From: an uncultured Saprospiraceae bacterium
Lineage (GTDB): Bacteria; Bacteroidota; Bacteroidia; Chitinophagales; Saprospiraceae
DNA length: 39,852 nucleotides
Assembly (NCBI GenBank): GCA_937951615.1
Contig: CALFBH010000110.1
Location: 1-39,852 of the forward strand
Direction of reading: 5' to 3'
Shown here: piece by piece, positions 25,522 through 34,135 of the stretch
How positions within the stretch are numbered: position 1 is the first letter of the stretch
Layout: each line of letters starts with the position of its first letter
The notes under the pieces: model-generated
The model's input: the letters and a program-made list of their open reading frames with translations, nothing else
What the model was told of the DNA's origin: nothing
Database searches by the model: none
Position numbers and translations under genes: made by a program

Positions 25522-27000
25522 TTATTTCGCAGTATGTTCGTGGTCTACGGTGTTATTAAAAAAGTCTCTGATTTCTTCTTTTTGCATTTCTACTACTTTA
25601 TAGCCTGCAAAGATCATGAGTTGTTGTTCTTCTTCTGTAATGGAATATTTCGTTGGGACAGCCAGACAAAGTTCATACAAAATCTGCATATCGACGGGTG
25701 AAATATTGTCTCTATTGGTCTTCAGCAAATGCACAAGTCGAGTGCGTTCTGTCTTGATTTCTATTTTTTCCGGTGGACTTGCGGTATTGCCTAAAATCAA
25801 TTCATCAAAACCCAGATAAATTGGATGAATACCATACAAATCGCAGGCTTCTCCCACTTCCTTTCTCATCACTACATAACGCGATTCCAGACTACTATAA
25901 GTCAGGCTGCCCAATACATTAACCGAAGCTGCTGCTCGTTCTTTAGTCGAAAAAGTACTTCGTGTTCCCCAATTATCCGCATCGACCATAAAGACGGTTT
26001 TGCGTTTAGCCATCGGGTCTTTTTTCAGTAGTTCAAACGCTGTTTTATAGCCCATATTGTCCGACAGTCCACCATCTATCAGGTGCAGAAAACATTTTTT
26101 TTCATGAAAACCACTTTCCATCGTTGTATTAGAAATAGCAACGGGGAAGCTTCCACTGGCTTTGATGCCTACTGAAAGTGGAATTTCATAGGGGTCTTTT
26201 AATGTTTTATCGTGCAGTCTTTTTTTACGGTGTGAATAGCCGGTAATTTCATAATAGTCCATGATATCTGGCGTAAATGGAAAAATCGCCATGCTGTGGT
26301 AATTGGTCGCATTGGCCACCATCATTGGAAACTGAACAGGACGATCATCATTTTTGTCAATGTAAAAATCGCCTAACGTGAGGCTACGAGGCTTGGGTCG
26401 GTCTTTTCTTTTTGGGTAGAATTCACGATTGGCTCGTTTCCGCTTTTTATAGCCGAGTACATGATTGTCAATAGATAATTCCAAGGCGTCGCCTTCATCA
26501 ATATGGGTAAACCAGGACTTAGGCGACAGAAAAAACTCCCGCAACATCGGTTTGAGATAAGACCTTAACAAATCCTGCTTAATACCTTTGTGAAAATCAC
26601 GGCTCAGCGAATAAGGTCGCGGATCTTTCCAGTATTTATGATTGTACAAAGAATTGAGGTAAGCTCCTGCTGCAAATCCACCACCAGAAACTGAAGATAA
26701 GTAGTCAATCTCTCCCAGCACATTGCTTTTACTTTCCAGTCGAATTTGCTCTAGTCCCATCAGGATGCCCATCCCGAAATTGGCTGCTCGCGCACCTCCA
26801 CCTGAAATGGCAATGGCTACACCAAGCTCTTCGTTCTGGCCAGGGCGCAGTTGGGGCGACTTGAATTTCGTTACGTCGGGTGTGGGGATTTCATTGTTTT
26901 TCTGTATAAAAAAAGTTCGATTGGGTTTGATATAGCGGTTGCAGGAGCTAAGTCCTAAACTGAGCAGTAGCCCAATGAGCAGTAGATATCTAAAGGTCAT
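25522..27000 (-). CDS. patatin-like phospholipase lipoprotein
   Basis: A 492-residue predicted lipoprotein: hydrophobic signal and lipobox LSSC with Cys20. The patatin domain begins with the oxyanion motif GGGARA (residues 67-72). The nucleophile is Ser105 in SSVSGGGFAAG and the dyad aspartate is Asp309 in LIDGGLSDNMGY. These enzymes cleave acyl esters of phospholipids or other lipids with a Ser-Asp dyad. Length exceeds simple bacterial patatins because of extra segments between Ser and Asp. It is probably anchored in the outer membrane or the periplasmic side of a membrane. It lies between two same-strand genes with a repeat on the 3' side; it is not clearly in an operon with the alpha/beta hydrolase 161 bases upstream, though both are lipid/ester-type hydrolases. 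Confidence 0.88.
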   Translation of the reverse strand: MTFRYLLLIGLLLSLGLSSCNRYIKPNRTFFIQKNNEIPTPDVTKFKSPQLRPGQNEELGVAIAISGGGARAANFGMGILMGLEQIRLESKSNVLGEIDYLSSVSGGGFAAGAYLNSLYNHKYWKDPRPYSLSRDFHKGIKQDLLRSYLKPMLREFFLSPKSWFTHIDEGDALELSIDNHVLGYKKRKRANREFYPKRKDRPKPRSLTLGDFYIDKNDDRPVQFPMMVANATNYHSMAIFPFTPDIMDYYEITGYSHRKKRLHDKTLKDPYEIPLSVGIKASGSFPVAISNTTMESGFHEKKCFLHLIDGGLSDNMGYKTAFELLKKDPMAKRKTVFMVDADNWGTRSTFSTKERAAASVNVLGSLTYSSLESRYVVMRKEVGEACDLYGIHPIYLGFDELILGNTASPPEKIEIKTERTRLVHLLKTNRDNISPVDMQILYELCLAVPTKYSITEEEQQLMIFAGYKVVEMQKEEIRDFFNNTVDHEHTAK

Positions 27001-27161
27001 GTTTATTTAAAATTGGGTAAAATTTTCAAACATGCTTTTAGCAAAAATAAAGCCACTTTTTTTACTACTCAAACGTATCGAAAGAAGGATAAGAAATCAT
27101 TTTCTCAATTTCAGGTGGATTTTTTACTGCCATTTTTTATTTTTTTCACTAATCTTTTTTG

Positions 27162-28013
27162 TTATTGGCGGCTTAGAAAGTTGGATAAAATTCGTTTGTA
27201 TTCTACTTCATCGTAAGCGAAAAAGTCTTGATGTTTCGCGCCTTTGAAAAAATAGAGGTTTTTGTTTGTTGAACCACATTGAGCAAAGAGGCTTTCTGTT
27301 TCTGTTTTTTTGACTTTAATTTCACTATCACCAGCTATAAATAAAGTGGGCATGGTCATATTGGGTACATAATCCAATGGGCGGAGTGTTTCCATATTTA
27401 CGCCTAGTCGCCGCTCTGTCATATACTTCATTAGTCCTGAGCAAAATCGGGGGACATGGTAGAGGTCTAGTCGGACATTAAGGGCATTTTTCATATCATC
27501 ATAACAGGATTCCAAAACCACAAAATCATAGTCAGGAGATTCCTGCAAGCTATAGGTGACTGCGCTTGCACCAAGAGAAATGCCATGCACGCCAACTGTT
27601 TCATAGCCCTTGTTTTCTAAAAATTGAAACGCTGCTAAAACATCATGTCGTTCATACCAGCCAAAGGAAATGGGTTCGGCTTGGCTTTCTCCTGTTCCGC
27701 GTAAGTCAATGAGCAGTACAGCAAAGCCTTTTTCTGCATAATATTTTGCCCGGGTGACTAAGCCGCGCCGATTGCCATAAATGCCATTGGTGAGTACAAC
27801 CGCTTGTGTCGAATCCCCGGGAAGATACCAGCCTCCGATATTTACGTCGTCTGTTGTCTTAAGTGAGACGTTTTCTACCGGAAGATCAAATACTTTCGAG
27901 GTGTCGGGCATTTTGACGGGCCTGGGTTTGCAGACAAACATCATTGCAGCTGCACTTCCGATTATCCATACGAGCAATCCTGAGATTAATAGCATTAATA
28001 GTTTTTTTTTCAT
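27162..28013 (-). CDS. membrane-anchored alpha/beta hydrolase
   Basis: A 283-residue protein with an N-terminal membrane helix (about residues 4-25), then an alpha/beta-hydrolase domain. The catalytic triad can be read: Ser146 in GISLG (elbow GxSxG), Asp229 in FIAGDSE, His261 in KGAKHQD. The strand LLIDLRGTGES (100-110) is typical. It resembles dienelactone-hydrolase/S9-like esterases attached to the membrane and facing outwards. The substrate is unknown. The gene reads in the same direction as the patatin gene, separated by 161 bases that contain nothing clear. Confidence 0.85.
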   Translation of the reverse strand: MKKKLLMLLISGLLVWIIGSAAAMMFVCKPRPVKMPDTSKVFDLPVENVSLKTTDDVNIGGWYLPGDSTQAVVLTNGIYGNRRGLVTRAKYYAEKGFAVLLIDLRGTGESQAEPISFGWYERHDVLAAFQFLENKGYETVGVHGISLGASAVTYSLQESPDYDFVVLESCYDDMKNALNVRLDLYHVPRFCSGLMKYMTERRLGVNMETLRPLDYVPNMTMPTLFIAGDSEIKVKKTETESLFAQCGSTNKNLYFFKGAKHQDFFAYDEVEYKRILSNFLSRQ

Positions 28014-28031
28014 GTTTTGTTGGTTATTTGC

Positions 28032-28113
28032 TTGATTGAATTCCTGAATTCATTGAGTTACTGAGTTGATTGAATTCCTCCATTCATCGTTCATCATTCA
28101 TCCTTCATCATTC
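28032..28113. repeat. degenerate phrase repeats in intergenic DNA
   Basis: TTGATTGAATTCCT occurs at 28032-28045 and 28066-28079. It is followed by CATTCATCGTTCATCATTCATC-type near-tandem repeats (28081-28113). It lies between two divergent genes. There is no reading frame of note. Confidence 0.7.
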
Positions 28114-28237
28114 TTAAAACTACTGGTCATTCCTCAAATTTAGTGTCTATCCATAAATACTACTACAAAATTGCAGGTTTTAAATTTTAAATTGTAATTT
28201 ACAGACATAAACAGCGTATTTTTATTGAAAAACGTTT

Positions 28238-28245
28238 TACTTTTG
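28238..28245 (+). promoter_or_regulatory. candidate Bacteroidota -7 box (TACTTTTG)
   Basis: TACTTTTG fits the Bacteroidota -7 consensus TAnnTTTG. It lies about 40 bases before the chosen PorP/SprF start and would start transcription near 28252, which rules against the earlier in-frame ATG at 28250. I see no good -33 TTG at the usual distance. Confidence 0.45.
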
Positions 28246-28285
28246 GAACATGTTTCAATCAACGCTCAATACTAAAGAGAATACT

Positions 28286-29347
28286 ATGAAGATTCGTTTT
28301 TTTACTTTTCCTTTATTTCTAGCATTTTTTATAGCCTTAACGGCTACTCGCCTAAGCGCACAAGACCCACAGCTTTCTTTGTGGCAGTATGCGCCGCATT
28401 ATAGCAATCCTGCTATGGTAGGGGTTTATGATGGTCAATTTCGCGCCTCTTTCAATTATCGGAATCAGTGGTTTGCTTTTTTGGGTAATAACTCTTTTAC
28501 GACGATGCACGGTAGTTTTGATACACGGATTCAGGCATTTGGTCAGGATTATCTTGCACTAGGTGTTAATGCATTGAGTGATAAAGCCGGACAATCTCAA
28601 TTCAGTCAGAACATGGGAAATGTTTCTGCATCTTACATGAAAATGTTGTCTAGCAGCAATCATTATTCTAATCGGGTACAATACCTGATATTGGGCGGAC
28701 AGTTTGGTATTGCACAAAATTCTATGAATTGGAATGATTTGACATTTAGTGCGCAATTTGATGGAGAAGCTTATAATCCGAACCTTGGTACTGGAGAAAC
28801 TTTTGGCAACGAAAGCTTTACTTATATGAATATGGGCGCGGGCTTGATGTGGTACGGTGTATTTGACGAGCGCATGAGTTTGTGGTTTGGTGCAGCAGGT
28901 CAACACCTGAATCAGCCGAACGTTTCTTTTTATGATGGAACTACTGATGCACTGCATACAAAGCTATCTGCCAATGTAGGTGGTGAAGTAGCAGTTGGAC
29001 CTAGTATTAGTTTGTTGCCTTCTTTACTGTTTATGTCGCAAGGACCTTCCTGGCAGATATTGCCTGGTGTTGGTATTCGTTATACCAAAGACGAATGGCA
29101 GGAAGTCGCATTACGAGCAGGCGTAGCACAGCGTATTGTTGGCAAATATGATGACAGCATGGATGTAGATGCCACGACAGTTATGGCAGGTATAGAGTTT
29201 CAGAGCCTTACATTTGCTTTAAATTATGACTTGAATATCTCTTCTTTGCAGCCAGCAACTAATCGTCGTGGAGCATTTGAACTGGCGATTATCTACAAAC
29301 ATCCACCAGCTTCTTTGAGAGAAAGTGTGAAGTGTCCTAGTTTCTAA
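28286..29347 (+). CDS. PorP/SprF family type IX secretion membrane protein
   Basis: A 353-residue outer-membrane protein (an upstream ATG at 28250 would add 12 residues, but a probable promoter box lies just before it). After a signal peptide (KIRFFTFPLFLAFFIALTATRLSAQ) comes the family hallmark QDPQLSLWQYAPHYSNPAMVGVYDGQFRASFNYRNQW. The rest is alternating beta-strand sequence of a barrel, ending at FELAIIYKH. PorP/SprF proteins help particular T9SS cargo, such as SprB-type adhesins, reach the surface. It may serve the T9SS-tail proteins in this window, but its usual cargo would be adjacent and none is. A good terminator follows. Confidence 0.88.
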   Translation: MKIRFFTFPLFLAFFIALTATRLSAQDPQLSLWQYAPHYSNPAMVGVYDGQFRASFNYRNQWFAFLGNNSFTTMHGSFDTRIQAFGQDYLALGVNALSDKAGQSQFSQNMGNVSASYMKMLSSSNHYSNRVQYLILGGQFGIAQNSMNWNDLTFSAQFDGEAYNPNLGTGETFGNESFTYMNMGAGLMWYGVFDERMSLWFGAAGQHLNQPNVSFYDGTTDALHTKLSANVGGEVAVGPSISLLPSLLFMSQGPSWQILPGVGIRYTKDEWQEVALRAGVAQRIVGKYDDSMDVDATTVMAGIEFQSLTFALNYDLNISSLQPATNRRGAFELAIIYKHPPASLRESVKCPSF

Positions 29348-29375
29348 AATAAGGACTTTAAAATATAAGATGTTG

Positions 29376-29404
29376 AAAGCCTGCCATTTTGGTGGGCTTT
29401 TTTT
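29376..29404 (+). terminator. rho-independent terminator after the PorP/SprF gene
   Basis: AAAGCCTGCC and GGTGGGCTTT form a ten-pair stem (two G-T pairs) with loop ATTTT and a T run. It starts 29 bases after the stop codon. Confidence 0.8.
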
Positions 29405-29504
29405 ATTGCTAAAATGCTACATTTCTCCCTCTTTGAAAGGGATGATTGATTCTAAATTACAAGGAGTCCTGTTCATTCGTCGCAAACCGTGCATACTTAA
29501 AAAC

Positions 29505-29547
29505 AAAAAGCACCTGTGAAAATGTAAAATTTTCACAGGTGCTTTTT
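29505..29547. terminator. strong bidirectional terminator between convergent genes
   Basis: Perfect 19-base arms at 29505-29523 and 29529-29547 (core GCACCTGTGAAAAT) with loop GTAAA, flanked by A and T runs on opposite sides. It would stop transcripts from both the PorP/SprF side and the minus-strand gene ending at 29572. Confidence 0.88.
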
Positions 29548-29571
29548 TATATAAGTTAGTTAGGCGAACCT

Positions 29572-29997
29572 TTATCCCTTAGCCAAATCTTCTGTATAAA
29601 CCATACCGTTTTTAATTACTTTAACATCTTCGGGTACAAAAACTTTAACACTAATGTCTTCATAAATATTATAACCTCCAGCTCGGAGTCCCTGTTTAAA
29701 GTCTTTATAATTCAAAGTCAATTTTCCATTATCTTCCTTAATCAATACTTCATAGCGTTTTTCTTTGACTAAAGACTCTAAGATATTTCTATTGCCATTG
29801 GTCATTTTGATGGTCGTCTGTATCTGAATGTGACCACCAGGCCAACGTTCTATTTCAGTCTCGTAGTCAAACTGGATATTAACTGATGTAACATCTTTGG
29901 CTGTGATGCTTTGATTGGTGGTTCTTTGTAGCTGACCATACAAAAAATGGCTAGTCAGTAATAAGCAAAAAGTAATTGTGAATAAACGCATGGGCAA
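29572..29997 (-). CDS. small secreted protein, DUF4097-like
   Basis: A 141-residue protein with a signal peptide (MRLFTITFCLLLTSHFLYGQ; Met1 or Met3 may start it). The mature part is beta-rich: SVNIQFDYETEIERWPGGHIQIQTTIKM, then GKLTLNYKDF and ISVKVFVPEDVKVIKNG. This pattern resembles the repeated-strand DUF4097/DUF2807 proteins of Bacteroidota, but is shorter than most of them, as if only one segment is kept. Function unknown. It is a single gene with a strong shared terminator just downstream. The call of family is tentative. Confidence 0.6.
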   Translation of the reverse strand: MPMRLFTITFCLLLTSHFLYGQLQRTTNQSITAKDVTSVNIQFDYETEIERWPGGHIQIQTTIKMTNGNRNILESLVKEKRYEVLIKEDNGKLTLNYKDFKQGLRAGGYNIYEDISVKVFVPEDVKVIKNGMVYTEDLAKG

Positions 29998-30225
29998 TGG
30001 GTATATTTATGGACATTGAGTAATTTCCCCAAATATAGTGACATTTGACATTTAATGATACATCCAATCCATTTTATGACATTTTTTTAACAATTCTTAC
30101 ATTTTTGACAAAACAGGATAATTTGGCTTAAAAAAGCCCGTTTTACGCTTATTCGTTAACACTTTACAGATACTTCATACATCAAAACGTATATTATTGT
30201 GACAGTATTTCTGATGCTTATAAAA

Positions 30226-30254
30226 AAAGCGCGACAGGAAATCCATCGCGCTTT
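30226..30254 (-). terminator. rho-independent terminator after the Lrp-type gene
   Basis: Arms AAAGCGCGA (30226-30234) and TCGCGCTTT (30246-30254) form a nine-pair stem. Read on the minus strand, it is followed by a run of T. It lies 30 bases past the Lrp-type stop codon. Confidence 0.85.
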
Positions 30255-30283
30255 AAAAGTATAATTCTTTTCGCTAAAAGACT

Positions 30284-30763
30284 TTACTGCTCATATTTAT
30301 AAGGCAATAATTTGGAGTCTTTAACCGTAGAGAGCGTCATTAAGGTTTTCAGTCGCTCAATCTCTTCGATTTGCGATAATGTCTTAAATAATAATTGTTC
30401 GTAAGTAGGAATGTCCTTGCAAATAATTTTTATCAAAAAATCTGCCTCTCCAGTAATGATATAGCACTCTACAATTTCTGTAATGGCACGAATCTTCTCC
30501 ATAAACTGATTTAAGGCATTTTCTTTCTGCCAGGCGAGCGATACCAATACAAATGTTTTAACGCTGAGTCCGATAGATTGTGGATCAACTAGAGCATGGT
30601 AGCTTTGTATGATTTCGTTTTGCTCCAGCTTTTTTACTCTTTCCAGGGTAGGTGCAGGTGACAGTCCAATTTTCTTAGACAATTCAAGGTTGGTAATTTT
30701 ACTACTTTTCTGAAGTATTTTTAGAATCTGGAGGTCGATGTTATCTAACTTATTTACTGGCAT
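30284..30763 (-). CDS. Lrp/AsnC family transcription regulator
   Basis: A 159-residue regulator. I start it at the ATG at 30763 (MPVNKLDNIDLQILKILQKSS), because the DNA-binding domain begins there; the frame is open for 19 more codons upstream. The winged helix-turn-helix (about residues 5-65) includes ITNLELSKKIGLSPAPTLERVKKLEQNEII. The effector-binding RAM domain (about 72-150) includes TFVLVSLAW, VECYIITGEADFLIKIICKD and TLMTLSTVKDSK. Lrp proteins sense amino acids as octamers. It sits directly downstream of glutamate dehydrogenase on the same strand, so regulation of that gene is a likely job, by inference. Confidence 0.9.
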   Translation of the reverse strand: MPVNKLDNIDLQILKILQKSSKITNLELSKKIGLSPAPTLERVKKLEQNEIIQSYHALVDPQSIGLSVKTFVLVSLAWQKENALNQFMEKIRAITEIVECYIITGEADFLIKIICKDIPTYEQLLFKTLSQIEEIERLKTLMTLSTVKDSKLLPYKYEQ

Positions 30764-30923
30764 GTCTACTTTTATATTTGTTTTATATAATAAATACAGA
30801 GCCTGCAAAACTACAAACAAATATCATTTTAAACAAACAATTCGGCGGGAATTGTCTTTTTTGTAGAAGAACATTTGGTGAGTATGGTTTTAAAAGTACC
30901 CTTCCCTAACATTATACCGTAAA

Positions 30924-31034
30924 CAGTGTCAGTGTCAGTAATAATAGTAATGTAAATTTTTATAGCCTCTGGCGAAAATCGCAAAGCGATTTCATTTTTG
31001 ATTAACATTGCTACTGCTACTGACACTGTTACTG
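30924..31034. repeat. nested inverted-repeat element C between gdh and lrp genes
   Basis: Outer arms at 30924-30953 and 31005-31034 match as inverted copies in 24 of 30 bases (CAGTGTCAG / TAGTAATGT phrases). The centre has the perfect hairpin AAATCGC-AAA-GCGATTT (30976-30992). The element could weaken read-through from glutamate dehydrogenase into the regulator gene. A reverse frame across it is not a gene. Confidence 0.8.
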
Positions 31035-31041
31035 AAACCCC

Positions 31042-32460
31042 TTATGGGAATATACCTAAAGAAATATAATCGCTCCCAATCTTATTAATTGCATTCACAA
31101 AGGCAGCACTTCTCATGTCATCTACCTTCTTATTACGTTTCAATATTTCGCGAATACCATGAAAAGACGTAATCATTGTTTCTTCCAATCCAGAGCGTAC
31201 CAAATCAATTTCATCAGCTCCTCTAGTCAGTACATTGCGCTCTTTGGCACTGATGGTTTTGCCGGTTGTCCGTTCTACCATGCTCACCAGGTTTTCGTAA
31301 GTCTGCTGGTCGAAGCGTTTTTCCATACGCCCAAAACGCATGTGTGAAAGGTTTTTCAACCACTCAAAATAAGAAACCGTTACACCGCCTGCATTGACAT
31401 ACATATCAGGTACAATCACAACGCCTTTCTTGAGTAAAATTTCTTCTGCATCCGGCGTTACAGGTCCATTAGCGGCTTCTGCAATGATTTTTGCTTTGAT
31501 ATTCTTAGCGTTTCCACCGTGTATCTGGTGTTCCAGTGCAGCAGGCACCAGCACGTCACATTCAAGTTCCAACGCAGCTTCACGAGATTTCATGTTCTTA
31601 GTCCCTGGGAAGTCGAGGATAGAACCCGTCGCTTTGCGATGTTTTAGTAGTTTTTTAATATCAATACCATCCTTAGAATAAATGGCTCCTTCGTATTCAG
31701 ATACTCCAATGACAACAAAACCACCTTCTTCCTGAGAAATCATTCCAGTGTATGAACCGACATTACCCATACCCTGAATGACCATTGTCTTGCCTTCTGT
31801 ACCAGGCTCAAGTCCAATGGCTTTCATGTCTTCTTTGATGCTCATCATTTCTTTGAGCGCGTAAAAGACACCACGTCCAGTTGCTTCTGTACGTCCGCGA
31901 ATACCATTTAGTTTAACTGGTTTTCCAGTCACACAACCTACTGCATCAATTTCTCCTTTTCCAAAGGCAAGGTAAGTATCCAGTATCCAGGCCATCTCAC
32001 GGGAGCCTGTCCCATAATCAGGTGCAGGTACATCAATTCCAGGTCCGATAAAGTTTTTGCGTATCAACTCCGTAGCGTAGCGACGGGTGATTTTTTGCAA
32101 CTGAGATGTTGTATAAGCCCGTGGGTCTATTTTCACCCCACCTTTTGCACCACCGAAAGGCACATCTACAATGGCGCATTTGAAACTCATCAAAGAAGCT
32201 AATGCCATCACTTCGTCCTGATTGACATTGGGCGCGTAACGAATACCTCCTTTGGTCGGTAAGCGGTGCTGACTGTGTTGGACACGATAGGCTTCGATTA
32301 CCTGATACTCTTTACCGATTTTTACGGGAAAGCGCATTTGATATACTGCGTTACATGCTTTGATTTGGGCCAATAATCCTTCCGGAAAATTGGTCGCTGC
32401 GGCCGCTTTATCAAAGTAGTTTTCCACTCCTTGTATAAAGCTGTAATGTTTGTTAGCCAT
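31042..32460 (-). CDS. gdhA: glutamate dehydrogenase (Glu/Leu/Phe/Val dehydrogenase family)
   Basis: A 472-residue cytoplasmic enzyme that interconverts glutamate with 2-oxoglutarate and ammonia using NAD(P). The substrate domain shows LPTKGGIRY (Lys70), MALASLMSFKCAIVDVPFGGAKGGVKIDP (Lys94; catalytic Lys106), and GPGIDVPAPDYGTG. The dinucleotide domain follows with TMVIQGMGNVGSYTG and the IIAEAANGPVTPDAEEIL segment. Length is slightly over the bacterial norm because of insertions in the C-terminal half. Branched-chain dehydrogenases share the fold, but the motifs fit glutamate dehydrogenase best. Upstream on the same strand, beyond a terminator, is a cytochrome-c-assembly pair; downstream is an Lrp-type regulator. 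Confidence 0.93.
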   Translation of the reverse strand: MANKHYSFIQGVENYFDKAAAATNFPEGLLAQIKACNAVYQMRFPVKIGKEYQVIEAYRVQHSQHRLPTKGGIRYAPNVNQDEVMALASLMSFKCAIVDVPFGGAKGGVKIDPRAYTTSQLQKITRRYATELIRKNFIGPGIDVPAPDYGTGSREMAWILDTYLAFGKGEIDAVGCVTGKPVKLNGIRGRTEATGRGVFYALKEMMSIKEDMKAIGLEPGTEGKTMVIQGMGNVGSYTGMISQEEGGFVVIGVSEYEGAIYSKDGIDIKKLLKHRKATGSILDFPGTKNMKSREAALELECDVLVPAALEHQIHGGNAKNIKAKIIAEAANGPVTPDAEEILLKKGVVIVPDMYVNAGGVTVSYFEWLKNLSHMRFGRMEKRFDQQTYENLVSMVERTTGKTISAKERNVLTRGADEIDLVRSGLEETMITSFHGIREILKRNKKVDDMRSAAFVNAINKIGSDYISLGIFP

Positions 32461-32514
32461 TTGTTTGAATTTTTTGTTTTTTGTTATCTTAATACCAGAA
32501 CAACATTTTATTTA

Positions 32515-32522
32515 CAAAAATA
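32515..32522 (-). promoter_or_regulatory. candidate -7 box for glutamate dehydrogenase
   Basis: On the minus strand this reads TATTTTTG, fitting TAnnTTTG, about 55 bases before the start codon. A TTG lies about 16 bases further upstream, slightly closer than usual. AT-rich sequence makes chance matches easy. Confidence 0.35.
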
Positions 32523-32527
32523 AAAAA

Positions 32528-32550
32528 GGACAAGACGGCAAGCCTTATCC
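32528..32550 (-). terminator. terminator after the CcmD-like gene
   Basis: GGACAAG and CTTATCC pair (one G-U in the minus-strand RNA), and the minus-strand RNA then runs into U residues. It begins just past the CcmD-like stop codon and separates this pair from glutamate dehydrogenase. Confidence 0.7.
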
Positions 32551-32555
32551 TCGAT

Positions 32556-32771
32556 TTAGTCATTTATTTCACGTTCGAGTCGACTGATTTTTCTTTCGAG
32601 ATAAATCAAAAAGAATACAATCCCGATAAATGTAGCAACTATAATGGCTACAACGACATAAATTTTTCCAGTATTTCTAAAAAAATCTGTCTCGCTGCCC
32701 TGCGCCAGTAATAACTGACTGAACAGCAAAAATGTGAGTAGCGAAGTCGCTTGTTTGGTCAACTTTTTCAT
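32556..32771 (-). CDS. ccmD: CcmD-like small membrane protein
   Basis: A 71-residue protein with an N-terminal hydrophobic signal (LLTFLLFSQLLLAQ) and one membrane helix (about residues 37-57, YVVVAIIVATFIGIVFFLIYL), then a charged tail ERKISRLEREIND. The size, single helix and charged coiled C-terminus fit the CcmD family of Bacteroidota. It lies 58 bases after the CcmC-like gene on the same strand, as CcmD should, and would help heme handling in cytochrome c maturation. On sequence alone it would be only a small membrane protein; the context makes the call. Confidence 0.75.
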   Translation of the reverse strand: MKKLTKQATSLLTFLLFSQLLLAQGSETDFFRNTGKIYVVVAIIVATFIGIVFFLIYLERKISRLEREIND

Positions 32772-32829
32772 TCAGTGGCAAATTAAAGCAATATTTTTAA
32801 AAAAGAAGCAAAATTTTTAACGGTTTTTT

Positions 32830-34056
32830 CTATAAATACTTTTTCAACTTCAATAAATCAATACGACTCAGCAAGCCAGATATCCAGGCACCAATGAGTA
32901 TCATTGCAATCACACCTGGATAAAAAACCATGCGCATCGTGTTGTCCAAATCATTACTGCCCAATGCCGGATTGCCGCCCGCCCCTGGATGCAGGCTGTC
33001 TGCCAAACGAGGAATAACGAACAAGAGCGGAATCAAAGCTGCAAAAGCAAAAATATTATAAACGGATGAAATGCGGGCTTTTTTATCCAAATCGTCAAAA
33101 GAATCTCTCAATACAAAATAGGCAGCATAAACCAGTACAGCAATGGCCGCAGTATTCTGTTTGACATCCCAGTTCCAGTACGCCCCCCAAGTGTGTTTTG
33201 CCCAAATCGCTCCGGTAATCAGACCTAATACACCAAACAAAACGCCTACTCGGGCATAAGAAGTTGCATAGATATTATGTTCCAAAACAACGGTAGTTCG
33301 ACGATTAACTTGCAGAAAGGCAAAGTAAAAAATAGCACAGGTAATGAGTGTAGCAATAGGACCAACGATGGGTTTTGAACCTACTTCGCCGCCCATATTC
33401 ATTCCTCCATAAATCAGCCAGACCAGCATCAATACACCAAAACCAATGAGTACCGTATTGGATAATTTCCAGTCCTGATTGTCCATCAAATAAGCAATAC
33501 TGTGCATCACCGAGCCTAGCATCAATATCATCATGGCAAACCAAAGCGGCACATGGAAATATAAACTCCGAATAGATTCCTCCAATATATTCCGAAAAGG
33601 AAAAGTAGTTCCCGGTCGCTCATGAAGCCCACTGACCTCACAGCCTAACGAAGTATCAGCCCTACCAGCATTTTGCTGAACCAAACTAACTGCATCTGGC
33701 AAGACAGAATAACCATCTACTTCCGATTCGACAATCAAAGAAAAATCTACAATTTTCAGGCTGTCATGCACAAAAGTCGGAATAGTAAAACTTGTTTTGG
33801 CTGTACGGTCATCTATCACCTCCACCTCATTGGCACAGATAGAAAAAGTCATATTATTAATCAGCCATGCCCGCATGGGGTTGGCTTGTGTATAATGCGT
33901 GTTGTAGCCATGTATCGTCATCTGCAAGGTCTCCCCTGCATTGGCTCTGCTGCCGTCGATATAGTGTGTGGCCGGCGACAAAGGAATAAGCATACCCGCT
34001 ACTATCGTGTAGAGCATCAGGAGAACGGCTAAAATTTTCCACCAGTGTTTTTTCAT
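32830..34056 (-). CDS. ccmC: CcmC/CcsA-type heme handling protein for cytochrome c biogenesis
   Basis: A 408-residue membrane protein. One N-terminal helix (about residues 8-26) is followed by an extracytoplasmic segment of about 135 residues (30-160) not found in short CcmC proteins. Then come about six membrane helices. The heme-binding tryptophan-rich motif is WGAYWNWD at 290-297, flanked by candidate heme-ligand histidines His168 (LYFHVPLWF) and His356 (SLHPGAGG). The family presents heme to the assembly machine on the outer face of the inner membrane. The neighbour is a CcmD-like gene; other ccm genes are not in the window. The extra N-terminal region, beta-like, is the unusual part. Confidence 0.85.
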   Translation of the reverse strand: MKKHWWKILAVLLMLYTIVAGMLIPLSPATHYIDGSRANAGETLQMTIHGYNTHYTQANPMRAWLINNMTFSICANEVEVIDDRTAKTSFTIPTFVHDSLKIVDFSLIVESEVDGYSVLPDAVSLVQQNAGRADTSLGCEVSGLHERPGTTFPFRNILEESIRSLYFHVPLWFAMMILMLGSVMHSIAYLMDNQDWKLSNTVLIGFGVLMLVWLIYGGMNMGGEVGSKPIVGPIATLITCAIFYFAFLQVNRRTTVVLEHNIYATSYARVGVLFGVLGLITGAIWAKHTWGAYWNWDVKQNTAAIAVLVYAAYFVLRDSFDDLDKKARISSVYNIFAFAALIPLLFVIPRLADSLHPGAGGNPALGSNDLDNTMRMVFYPGVIAMILIGAWISGLLSRIDLLKLKKYL

Positions 34057-34135
34057 GTATTGAATTGATTACTTGTGGAGCAAAACTAAGAAAACATATT
34101 GAGAAAGTATGTAAAGAAAAACGAGAGTATTTTAT

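Noticed and set aside
28250-28285. Earlier ATG for the PorP/SprF protein
   Set aside because: A TAnnTTTG-type box ends five bases before it, which would put the transcript start at or after this ATG, and the signal peptide begins at the later Met at 28286.
30829-31026. Reverse-strand frame of 65 codons between the gdh and lrp genes
   Set aside because: It is made almost wholly of the inverted-repeat element at 30924-31034 and has no domain.
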